From Ophiura sarsii (taxonomy: Eukaryota; Echinodermata; Ophiuroidea; Amphilepidida; Ophiuridae): a DNA stretch of 64,000 nucleotides. The stretch is taken from assembly GCA_035610835.1 (NCBI GenBank), contig CM069455.1, forward strand, positions 3,185,805 through 3,249,804. Direction: 5' to 3'. Of the stretch, positions 25,780 to 35,280 are shown piece by piece (the stretch's first letter is position 1; every line of letters starts with the position of its first letter). The position numbers were made by a program, and so were the translations under genes. Below the pieces are notes generated by a model. The model worked only from the letters and a program-made list of their open reading frames with translations. It was not told the DNA's origin and made no database searches.

Positions 25780-26660
25780 CTTTATTATTATATTATTTAT
25801 TTATAATATATTTATTTATTTATTTATTAATATTAGTTAATAATTCGCTTATTTATTTACTCTATATTTGTTTTTCAGTACCTATTGATTTGTTTATTTA
25901 TCTATTTGTGTATTTATTGATTAACTTATGTATGTATGTAGATATTCCTTCATTTAGTTCTCAATTTATTCGTTAACGTTGTAATTTATTAATTAATCTA
26001 ATCATTTATTTATTATTTTATTTGTTTATTTATTCATTGTTTATTTATCTATTCATCTCTTTATTCGATTATCAATTTATTCATTTGCATACTTATTTGC
26101 TTGTTTCTTTGTTTAAATTATTGATTCGTTTATTTATGTACTTATTTTTATTTCTTTATCTTTTTATTCGTTCATTCTATATATTTATTTATTCGTTCGT
26201 TTAATACATTATTCATTAAGATGTTTATTCGTTTATTTTCTATTCATTTGTTTATTTATTTTGTTATCTATTCACTTATTTCCTGGATTTATTTATATAT
26301 TGATTCGTTTATTTATTTGGTCATTTATTTATTCGTTTATTTATTTACCTATTTGGGTTTTTAAAATTTATTTATTTTGTTTATTAATTCAGTTAGGCCT
26401 ATCTTTTTTTGATTCGTTTATTTAATTATTTATTCATTTAGATATTCATTCGTTGATTTTATTAATTTATTCATCTTTAATTTTATTTTTATGTATTTTT
26501 TATTTACCTGTATGTTTATGCATTCGTTTATTTATTAATTTATTATATTTTAAAATGATGTATACATTAATTTCTTTATCTGTTTATTTGCTTATTTGCT
26601 TATTTATTTATTTATTCATTTAAGTATTTATTCACTTAGTTGTTTATTAGGCCTACTGTT
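25780..26660 (+). repeat. Degenerate TTTATTTA/TTCGTTTA-rich tract
   Basis: Nearly 900 bp dominated by TTTA and TTCG tetranucleotides in 4-bp register, i.e. a decayed tetranucleotide microsatellite. No gene. Confidence 0.75.
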
Positions 26661-26875
26661 TTATATATTCAATAGCCCACACGATGTTCACTTTCAATGT
26701 AGTTATTATTTGCATTACTAATATATTGCCCAACACTAGACAAGTCATGGTGGAGACGAGCTCTAAATAAAGTCTGGACATGCGGGTAGTACTGCTAATT
26801 TTACTCGCACAAGTGTTTTATTTTCTGATTGTAACGCATTTTTAAACAAATGTAGGCATACGATGATGAGTGTTC

Positions 26876-27206
26876 TGACTCGTTTCGACCCGTTTGGATC
26901 CATTTCGACCCGTTTAGATCCATTTGGATCCATTTCGACCCGTTTCGACCCATTTGGATCCATTTCGACCCATTTGGATCCATTTCGACCCGTTTCGACC
27001 CATTTCGACCCGTTTCGACCCATTTCGACCCGTTTCGACCTATTTGGATCCATTTCGACCCGTTTCGACCCATTTGGATCCATTTCGACCCGTTTCGACC
27101 CATTTGGATCCATTTCGACCCGGTTCGACCCATTTGGATCCATTTCGACCCGTTTCGACCCATTTGGATCCATTTCGACCCGTTTCGACCCATTTGGATC
27201 CATTCC
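26876..27206 (+). repeat. 10-bp-unit minisatellite with 30-bp higher-order period
   Basis: Units CATTTCGACC, CGTTTCGACC and CATTTGGATC alternate, mostly in the order that gives a 30-bp repeat, about 33 units in all. Because 30 is divisible by three, open frames appear on both strands (for example a repeated MDPNGSKRVE decapeptide); these are artefacts. Confidence 0.95.
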
Positions 27207-27299
27207 ATAAAATACAGATAGCCTACCCATTACCAAACATACCGATTATGCCGGGTTCTGCCTGTTGCTACTGGGAAAACTTATGTATGATACAGATAC

Positions 27300-27300
27300 T

Positions 27301-27368
<68 letters not shown>
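27300..27368 (+). repeat. (AAT)n microsatellite
   Basis: About 22 copies of the trinucleotide. Confidence 0.97.
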
Positions 27369-27369
<1 letters not shown>

Positions 27370-27429
27370 CAGGCATTTAAAAGACGCATTTCAAACCGCA
27401 AGGAAACACAATGCGCCGCACAAAGAAAA

Positions 27430-27516
27430 AAATCAATAAATTAAAAATTTAAATATAAAATTTAAAAATTTAAAATTTAAAATTTAAAAATTAAAAATTA
27501 AAAATTAAAAATTAAT
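27430..27516 (+). repeat. AAATTTAAA/AATTAAA low-complexity tract
   Basis: Alternating A and T runs with 9- to 11-bp periodicity. Confidence 0.8.
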
Positions 27517-27706
27517 CCTAAAAACTTATCCTATAGATGGGGTAACAGGTGACGTCACACCGGGCATAATGTGGCTAATTGCCATTGTTCTTTGCCCGGC
27601 AGTTTGCGCACGCATCCTGTTTTGTTTAGGACCCGTGCTTTTTAAAACTCGCGCCAAAGCATTTATAAAGGGCAATACGGCATAGCGGACAGTGTTGTGG
27701 TTATAT

Positions 27707-28177
27707 GGGAGCACTGTACCAAATGAATGCGCAATTCGTGTAATCCTGTAATAGTTCCGGAAAAGCACGAAGACTAGGCTTGTAAATGTGAGGTTTTCGG
27801 GCAATTTGTTTCTCCGGGGATGGTATGTTTGTATTTAAATGATCGAATGGGACCTATCCGTTGCACCTATAATGATAAAATACGATATTTTTAATTTATC
27901 GACCTAAATAGTGCCCATGGCGTAAGCACCTGCCTAAATGGTGAACAGGCATGCCAGAAAACGTGAAAAAGTGAGGGCGCTATGTGCAGGTCCGTAGCGG
28001 AAAATGTAGGCTGATAACTCCTCATTAAACAAGGCTTAAATTAAAGTTGAGATGTTACTGAAAATGGTCATAGGTGACAAGTATGCCATAAATGTAACCG
28101 GAGGGTAGAAAAGGTGTCTTGAAATATGGCACTTTTACACGTATTTCAATGAGAAAGATATTTGGTGTAGTGCTCCC
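27707..28177. mobile_element. MITE copy 1 with GGGAGCAC ends
   Basis: GGGAGCACTGTACCAAAT is mirrored by ATTTGGTGTAGTGCTCCC at 28,160-28,177. A second direct copy lies at 29,160-29,630, about 90 percent identical by eye. Confidence 0.7.
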
Positions 28178-29159
28178 TTTAACGCACAATGGCCATTTAC
28201 AATAAAACCGAGTTTTGAAGTGGAAGATGGGTTCAAATTGCTTAAATATGCCTTGATTTACATTCGAAACACCCTTTATATCAATATCGGACGTTAATAT
28301 CAAGAAATTTACATGATTTTCTCGAGAAATATCCAAGAAAATGGCTCTAAAGCTCCAAATTTAAAGTAAAATGGCTATGGGTCTGTTTTGCGATTTTATA
28401 GATAGAAGGTCACGTTACCCTTGGCTAGAAGTCCCTCATGTGCAAGAATACTCCCTCTTATGTCTATATCAAGTACCTTGCATCTCAGTTAAAGAGTTAA
28501 TTATCTCATTTTCAAGTTCAAAGCTTTATTTAGAGTTTAGCACTCTCATGTAGGTCAACGAGTTGTCAAAATTCATATTTTGCCCCACATTGGCTCAGAA
28601 AAGAGAAAAAATCGTTAAAATTGTACATTTAATGCTTTAGACTATACCCTATGGGTAATATCGTGACAAAAATGTAATTGTGCGTTTGCCTACTAGGTAA
28701 TTATGATATTCTAAGGAAACAAATGGCTTTTAGAAGCTTTATTGTCCTATGAATACGGAGTCTTTTACCCCCCCCCCCCCTACATAATTTAACCATTAAT
28801 GGCATACAGGTATCTCTGCAATGAATACGGCGTGATATAGTGATTATATGATTAAGTTATCATGTTTCTCGATAATTAAATGTGTCATATATGCTATTAA
28901 CATATAATTTATACAATGTAAACAATGACAAATCTAAAAATACACGTTTTGGTCATGAAAGCAGACTTTAAATGTAACAATTTTGGGCAAAAAATGGCCA
29001 AAAAGTGAGAAAAATTGGGTATTTTGGGTATATAGTAAAATCTATTTTGTGACATAATTCCAGTTAGGAGTAGAATTTGAATTTTTTGAGTGACACTTTT
29101 TCATGATGCTATATGATGATTCCAAAAATGCAAAAAAAATAATTTAGATTTTTGTTAAA
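28178..29159. other. Sequence between the two GGGAGCAC copies; no gene seen
   Basis: Bounded by CCCTTTAAC at the left and GTTAAAGGG at the right. Contains a poly(C) run at 28,770-28,781. No exon was recognised. Confidence 0.4.
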
Positions 29160-29630
29160 GGGAGCACTGTACCAAATCAATGCGCAATTCGTGTAATCCT
29201 GTAATAGTTCCGGAAAAGCACGAAGACTAGGCTTGTAAATGTGAGGTTTTCGGGCAGTTTGTTTCTCCGGGGATGGTATGTTTGTATTTAAATGAACGAG
29301 TGGGACCTATCCGTTGCACCTACAATGATAAAATACGATATTTTTAATGTATCGACCTAAATAGTGCCCAGGGCGTACGCACCTGCCTAAATGGTGAACA
29401 GGCATGCCAGAAAACGTGTAAAAGTGAGGGCGCTGTGTGCAGGTCCGTAGCGGAAAATTTAGCTTAATAACCCCTCACGAAACAAGGCTTAAATTAAAGT
29501 TGAGATGTTACTGAAAATGGTCATAGGTGACAAGTATGCAATAAATGTAACCGGAGGGTAGAAAAGGTGTCTTGAAATATGGCACTTTTACACGTATTTC
29601 AATGAGAAAGATATTTGGTGTGGTGCGCCC
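29160..29630. mobile_element. MITE copy 2 with GGGAGCAC ends
   Basis: Same family and orientation as 27,707-28,177. The right end here reads GGTGTGGTGCGCCC, one or two changes from copy 1. Confidence 0.7.
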
Positions 29631-29643
29631 ATAAACGGGAAAC

Positions 29644-29862
29644 ATGGCTGACAGTGAGTTAACGGAACGAACAGCCAGGCAACTGGTTGACGAAATCAGT
29701 AGTCTTCGTGAGGCACTGTCTTCACCGCTAGTGTCCAGTGCCAATCTTCGTGAGGCACTGTCTTCCCCACCGCCAGTAGCGCCCAGTGCCTCAAGAAGAC
29801 AGGCCCTGTCTACACCGCGAGATACACCCGCGGGCGCGGCTAGCACTAGCAGTCGAGTTAGT
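29644..29862 (+). CDS. Hypothetical short GC-rich coding segment, interrupted by a transposon
   Basis: An ATG in good initiation context (AAACATGG) opens a frame that is much more GC-rich than its surroundings. The product starts MADSELTERTARQLVDEISS and is rich in Ser, Ala, Pro and Arg, with a repeated LREALSSP motif (about residues 21-28 and 35-42). The first 28 residues could form a short coiled coil. The frame runs into the 29,864-30,732 element. Joining the flanks across it with one TA keeps the frame for only six more codons before TAG at about 30,747. I do not recognise the family. It could be a first exon, a gag-like N-terminus or chance, and there is no splice evidence. Confidence 0.35.
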
Positions 29863-29863
29863 A

Positions 29864-30732
29864 GGGGAGATGCGGGAGAGTTGAGCCATTTTTTATATTT
29901 TGTGTCACCATATGCGGAAGAAAAGTACAAACCTGTAAAAAATTAGTGTAAGATAAACTTTAGAGTGTTGTTTTCGTTGTGAAACAATAACAGTTGGGAT
30001 AGCAGTTAAGGCTTATTTATACAAAAGGTTTGAAAAAAATTGGTAAAGTGGCTCAACTCTCCCTACAGTATGGGAGAGGCTCAACTCTCCCTACAGTATG
30101 GGAGAGTTGAGCCACCATTACAGGAGAGTTGAGCCAGCATGATAAGTCAATGGCTGGTGAAAAAAACAAAATCATATTTTTTCAACTTTTGATTCATTAA
30201 TCCTTTAAGTAAATATGGTGCTCAATTGTTATTATCATGGCACAAAATAACATTTTCTCTCATTTATTATACATTTTTCACCTTTAGTCCAAAAATCAAA
30301 ATGTTACTACATGTTTTCCCTATGCTCAACTCTCCCCATGACCAATGGTTCAACTCTCCTAATGATGACCATTTTGTAAATAACCCAATCCTGTCTGGTG
30401 TAGAACTTTTGGTGGTTTACAATAGTTCTCTAAAATAATGGTCATATATACCCACTTCAATAAACAAATTACCGCTATTATATTCTAAGTCTTGCTATGG
30501 GAAAAAAGACAAAACATTTATTTTTCTATTTTTCACTCAAAAGTGAAAAAAAAAAGATTTTGTTTAGGTATCTTTGATACTGAGCACACATGACAGTAGA
30601 GTTTAACACTAAGAATGTCGTATTGATGCTATATAACAATATATGCCAATATAAATTTTAGTAAGTTACTACTTTTCGAGTTATAGGGGGTGGTTCAACT
30701 CTCCCGGTGGCTCAACTCTCCCGCATCTCCCC
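29864..30732. mobile_element. TA-flanked element with reiterated GGGAGAGTTGAGCC motif
   Basis: GGGGAGATGCGGGAGAGTTG is mirrored at 30,713-30,732, with TA on both sides. GGGAGAGTTGAGCCA or its complement recurs at about 30,054, 30,071, 30,103, 30,121, 30,326, 30,347, 30,693 and 30,708. The terminus aligns with that of 63-1933 (TA-GGGGA..ATG.GGG..A.TTG/GACC), so the two are probably distant relatives. No transposase is seen. Confidence 0.7.
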
Positions 30733-30767
30733 TACTAGTAATACTAAATAGGCCTACCGTGATGACC

Positions 30768-31205
30768 GTAATGAAAAGGCATACGTGAAAAGGAGCCAAA
30801 AGCCAAGAGAAGCCTCTAAAAGACTTTAAATAGCTAAAATCCGGGAGCTTCGGGGCGCGATTGCCCTTGGACCCAACCAGTGGCCACCTGAATGAACATG
30901 AGCCCTTTTTTCGTAAAATTTTAATGAAACGGCATACGTGAAAAGGAGCCAGGAAACGCCTCCAGAGGCCTTTAAAATCAAGGGCTTCACCCCCTGGACC
31001 CCACCAGGGGCTTTACCACTGGAACCCACCAGTGGCCACTTGAATAAACATGAGTCTATTTTTCATAACATTTTAATGAAAAGGCATTTGTGAAAAAGAG
31101 CCAAGAGATGCATCCAAAAGCCTTTAAAATAGCTCAAATCCCCACCAGGGGCCACAATAAGGCGGGCCCATGGTCCCCACTCGCAATGGGCCTTGTGGCT
31201 TGCGA
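30768..31205 (+). repeat. Three-copy tandem repeat, period about 152 bp
   Basis: AATGAAAAGGCATACGTGAA begins near 30,771, 30,923 and 31,076. Each unit continues with AGGAGCCAAG, CCTTTAAAAT, CACCAG.GGCC and TGAACATGAG-like segments. Confidence 0.75.
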
Positions 31206-31902
31206 TGCTCTGTGGGTCCCGGATAAAATGTTGCATACCTGCCTCTTGTGCCCCCCCCCCCCCCTTTCAGAAAAATGAAGTTTAAAATAAATTAAATTGT
31301 TTGACTAATGCCCTTGTTATTGACCATAAAAAGTACCTTAAAGGCTAGAGGACTAAGTTTTACAGGACTAGAGGATTGATTCTATCATGATAACAAAATA
31401 AAGAAATCGAGGTCATCTTGCAAACATTGTACTAGAATTTTGGCTGTCCTAATTTTAAACACGGAAACAAAATATTTTTCTGATTCAACGATAAAACAAA
31501 CGTTTTATATCAATTTTAAATTAAGCCCAAGTTGCTTATCTTTACCCCTTCAGTCTTTTTTTTATTTTAATTCAAGGCCCTAATTTGTAAAGTGGTTCAG
31601 TGAAATGTTTAGAACATTCCAATGAAGAAAAGAATGAATGTACACAGTTTTGAAATGGTTCGTGTCTATCTCCAATCGTTATCTTATTAAGTTGTCCAAT
31701 TTCAGGTCATTTTACACGAAGCATGTTGCCAAATTTGTATCCACATTATTTGTCTGTAATCTCCTCTAAACATTAAATGCTAGTTTATGTAAAATTTGCG
31801 CTCGAAATCTTTCCAAATCACTCATTTTAGGTTGGCACATGGGGTGTTTGTGTTTGTGCATGTTTGTGACGACTGACCCCGTTTAACAATCTTCAAAGCT
31901 TT
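31206..31902. other. No gene seen; poly(C) run
   Basis: Fifteen or so C at 31,250-31,264, then AT-rich unassigned sequence. Confidence 0.4.
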
Positions 31903-31910
31903 CATATAGG

Positions 31911-33293
31911 CAAGGGCGTCATCCCGTTTTCAAAAGTGGGGGGACACCAGACGCGGATCCAGAAAAGGTTAGGGGTCGGCCCAAAAAAATGAAATTGATC
32001 AGGTATCATCGAAGCGGTGCGCAGCACCGCCCTCCGAGCTATGCTCGGACAGGGGGGAGTCTGAGGGGGGATGTGCCCCCCTCAGAAGTAGAAAAAATTT
32101 CGATTTTGGAACTCATTTGGTGCGATCTGGTATATACTTTTGACCAAAGTTTATCGAAAAGCCACCTCTTCATTTCCAATAAATATTGTGGGTTTTTTTG
32201 TCAATGCAAGAAAGAAGTTGAGCATATTTTCCTGATTTAAGTATAGATCGTTTAAAAGCTCGAACAGGGGAAACTACTTTGCTAGCGTGCAAAAAATGCT
32301 AAATAATAAAAAGGTACAGAAAACGTTTCTGAAGCCATCTTGTTCCAATTTAATAACAAAGTAGTAAAAACAATTCACGCTGAGCGTGAAAAAATAGATA
32401 TTGTAAAAAGAAATGTTTAGAAAAACGTTCCTGAATCCATCCTGTTAAGCTTGAATAATAAATAAACAATGAAACTAAAATGCGCGTAGCGCGCAAAAAA
32501 TTGGTTATTTTAACACTAAAATGGTCCAAAAACCCGTTCATGAAGCCATCTTGTTAAGCTTGAATAAAAAAACATTCAAACTAATTCGCACGTAGCGCGC
32601 AAAAAATGGGGTTTTTTTACACTAAAATGATCTTGAAAACGTTCCTGAAGCAATCTTGTTAAGCTTGAATAATAAAACATTGAAAACAATTTGTGCATAG
32701 CGCGCAAAAAAATGGTTATTTAACACTAAAATGGTCCGGAAAAACGATCATGAAGCCATTTTGTTTAAGCTTGAAATAAACGCTCGAAACGCGCAAAAAT
32801 GATCCAGAAAACGTTCCTGAAACATGTTTTATAAAGCCTGAATAAACATTGTAACCATTTCGCGCAAAAATGGCTATTTTTAACACTAAAAAGCTTCAGA
32901 AAATTGTTCCTGAGCCATCATGTTTAAACTGTCAGTTTTTAATCTAAAATGGTCCAGAAAAACGTTCCTAGCCATCTTTTTATAACTTGAATAAAGAAAC
33001 ATTGCCAACTCGCACGAAGCGGGCAAAAATGGGGTTTTTCTCACTAAAATGGTCCAGAAAACGTTCCTGAAACCATGTTGTTTAAGCTTGAATAATTAAA
33101 CATTGACAAATCCGCGCAAAAAATGGCTTCTTTTGAGGGGGCATCATCATCACTCATCATCATCATCATAATTAGACACTTTCAGCCTCAGGGTTATTCG
33201 AAAAAGTGGGGGGGACATCTGCTATTATGTCCCCCCCACTTTGAAAAGTGGGGGGGACGTGTCCCCCTGTCCCCCACCCATATGACGCCCCTG
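31911..33293. mobile_element. hAT-like non-autonomous element, 8-bp target duplication CATATAGG
   Basis: The ends CAAGGGCGTCAT and ATGACGCCCCTG form a terminal inverted repeat, continued inward by CCCCCAC/GTGGGGGG and GACACC/GTGTCC. CATATAGG is repeated exactly on both sides (31,903-31,910, 33,294-33,301), the 8-bp duplication expected of hAT elements. Inside lie a copy of a dispersed repeat (about 32,010-32,260, also seen at 63,482-63,790) and a tandem satellite-like array (32,280-33,125). No transposase. Confidence 0.85.
32280..33125 (+). repeat. Satellite-like tandem array, unit about 65-110 bp, about nine copies
   Basis: The core ACGTTCCTGAAGCCATCTTGTTAAGCTTGAATAA, followed by AAACATTG, GCGCGTAGCGCGCAAAAAATGG and ACACTAAAATGGTCCAGAAA, recurs at about 32,318, 32,427, 32,536, 32,641, 32,745, 32,812, 32,903, 32,965 and 33,060. 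Units vary from full length to about 65 bp. Confidence 0.8.
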
Positions 33294-33301
33294 CATATAG
33301 G

Positions 33302-34057
33302 GCTTGTGTGACCTAACTTGACTGATTGGGTTTACACCATTACAAGTTACTTCTGGATAGATATTTACCTTTAATTGTGTTTTCAGAATATATGCTCACC
33401 TACCGTGTAGTTTTATATATTGGATAAGTAAACCTTGCGATGTGCTTTATAAAAGAGATTGTGCTCATCCTTTGTGTGATGGATGGTATTAGTTTAAGCT
33501 TGGAATTATTCCAAGGTTTAATTGTCATGCTAGTGAATTCATCGAAGAGCGATCTTTGGTGCTTGGATGAGCAGGGGGCGATCTTTATTACCGTAAACAA
33601 CATTTGATACTTGACGGAGTAAAGTGCATAGCACATGTATACATTGTATTACAGCAATACATTTATACAGTGAGTGAGTACGGTTAATAAATTCGCGGGC
33701 AGGGGTGATGAGCAAAAATAGATGTACTGTCTTCTGGCGTATATTCGCTAGTTGTCGAAGGATCCCATTTTATTCCAACCTCTGGTCGAACCTCTTCTAA
33801 AATGTGAATTGAATCAATTAAGCTGCCTTATGCAATAATAATTATACACAACACTGTTCCAATGCATATTATCCTCATCACACACACCATGCACGTAGCA
33901 GCTATGTCTAGTGTACACCAGTCAAAGAGAGCCAAATATCGAACCATTTGCGCATTATTTGAAATCAAAAGGCTTTGAAATCGTCACCTGTGATTTCGGC
34001 ATATGAATAAAAACACAAAGCTGAAAGCGATCGAAACTGGTGAACTAAAAAATATTT
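33302..34057. other. No gene seen
   Basis: AT-rich sequence between the hAT-like element and the upstream duplication. Nothing recognised. Confidence 0.4.
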
Positions 34058-34096
34058 ACCACAACGCTTTTATTCACTATAGATACTTCAACTTTA

Positions 34097-34479
34097 GGGG
34101 GCTGTCATTTTCTTCGGGAGGGGGTGGGTCACAAATATGGTGGGGGGTCATAATTTTGTAAAATCTTAAATAGAGGGGGTTATAATTTTGTGTAGCAATT
34201 CAGATTCTAAAATTTCAAAACGGCAATTTTTTTCGCGCTTCGCGCGCATTCATCTAAGCATATCCCTTAAAAATGTACATATTTACAACACCTTTCCTGT
34301 TTATTTTTCATTATTTGCTATTTTAGTCATAACAAATCTAACTTCGATAGGCCGGGGGGGGGGGGGGGGGGGGGGGGTCATAAAATTATTTTGTATCGGA
34401 TAGGGGGGGTTATAAATTTATTAACAACGGCCATTAACATATTTGTGACCCCCCCCCTCCCGAAGAAAATGATAGCCCC
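34097..34479. mobile_element. MITE with GGGGCTGTCATTTTCTTCGG ends, TTA target site
   Basis: GGGGGCTGTCATTTTCTTCG is mirrored by CGAAGAAAATGATAGCCCC at the right. TTA is duplicated at 34,094-34,096 and 34,480-34,482. A poly(G) run lies inside at about 34,352-34,377. A 3-bp TTA duplication fits PIF/Harbinger-type elements. Confidence 0.8.
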
Positions 34480-34893
34480 TTATCATGTCATTAAGAAGTA
34501 TACTGACACAAATCACGGAATTTCAAAACTGACGACTATTATCCGGATGAAATTATTTGGGCTAACATTAAAGGATACGTCGCCAGAAATAACAAACATA
34601 TTTCACAAACAGACTAGCAAAATGGTATAAGCATGTTCCGGATATGGGGAACTCGTATTGGATAAATTATCACATATCGATATCGTATAGAAATTGAGTA
34701 GGTACTCATCAGCAGCGCCGTAGACCGTAGGTATCTAAATTAAACATTATATCATGGTACAACCTGGATTTTAATGACAAGTGTATGTGTGAAACATAAA
34801 TATTTTATATTATGGCTATTTTTCATTCAAACTGATTCCATCGATATTTTCGTCAGAAAATAGCCTCCTCTCCCAGTCAATGGAACGGCTGGG

Positions 34894-34905
34894 TGACGTC
34901 ATTGG
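34894..34905 (+). promoter_or_regulatory. CRE-like site fused to an inverted CCAAT box upstream of the sulfotransferase
   Basis: TGACGTCATTGG contains a full palindromic CRE (TGACGTCA) running into ATTGG, the complement of CCAAT, about 135 bp before the proposed start codon. Placement fits a proximal promoter. No TATA box is obvious, and the transcription start is not known. Confidence 0.4.
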
Positions 34906-35040
34906 AAGATCGGTCTCAGATGGATGGACCACAACGCTTTTCACTATAGATACTTCAACGTTATCATGTCATTAAGAAGTATACTGACACATATAGACAC
35001 ATCTTATAGTAGGCATTACTTCCTTGAGATTAGATTTACC

Positions 35041-35280
35041 ATGGAAGCGATTCACTCACCTAAAATGGAGTCAACACGCAAAAGAAATGTCTGTTTGGGT
35101 CTCGTCATTACCATATTAATGGTCATCGCGATTGAATACACTTCCACACTTGGAAATACTGTATCGACTATTCTGACAACGGCAGACGCCCCGCACGGTT
35201 CCCACGGACTCCGACAAGTCGATGTCGGACATTTGTTACCAAACTCATCGGGGAAATATGGCAAGCATGTTGATGGAAAT
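35041..35280 (+). CDS. UST: UST-like exon 1: cytosolic tail, membrane anchor, stem
   Basis: Eighty codons from ATG to the GTAAGT donor (phase 0). The basic stretch KMESTRKR is followed by the hydrophobic CLGLVITILMVIAIEY (about residues 18-34) and a polar lumenal stem, the usual type II Golgi layout. An upstream in-frame ATG at 34,924 would add 39 residues lying partly in the duplicated 34,928-34,990 segment. I prefer 35,041 because it places the anchor near the N-terminus. The stem is not conserved, so this exon is assigned by topology, donor quality and position 8.9 kb before exon 2. Confidence 0.65.

Larger units (their letters stand above)
34058..34990 (+). repeat. Local ~60-bp direct duplication upstream of the sulfotransferase, one copy split by a MITE
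   Basis: ACCACAACGCTTTT(ATT)CACTATAGATACTTCAAC at 34,058-34,093 plus TATCATGTCATTAAGAAGTATACTGACACA at 34,481-34,511 equals the uninterrupted 34,928-34,990 copy. The second copy acts as an empty-site control for the 34,097-34,479 insertion. Confidence 0.8.

Noticed and set aside
26763..27439. Frames of 115-171 codons on both strands with a decapeptide repeat
   Set aside because: The 30-bp minisatellite has no stops in several frames; there is no flanking coding signal.
32280..33125. CRISPR-like alternation of repeats and spacers
   Set aside because: The whole unit, not only a short core, is repeated; spacers are not unique and the genome is eukaryotic.
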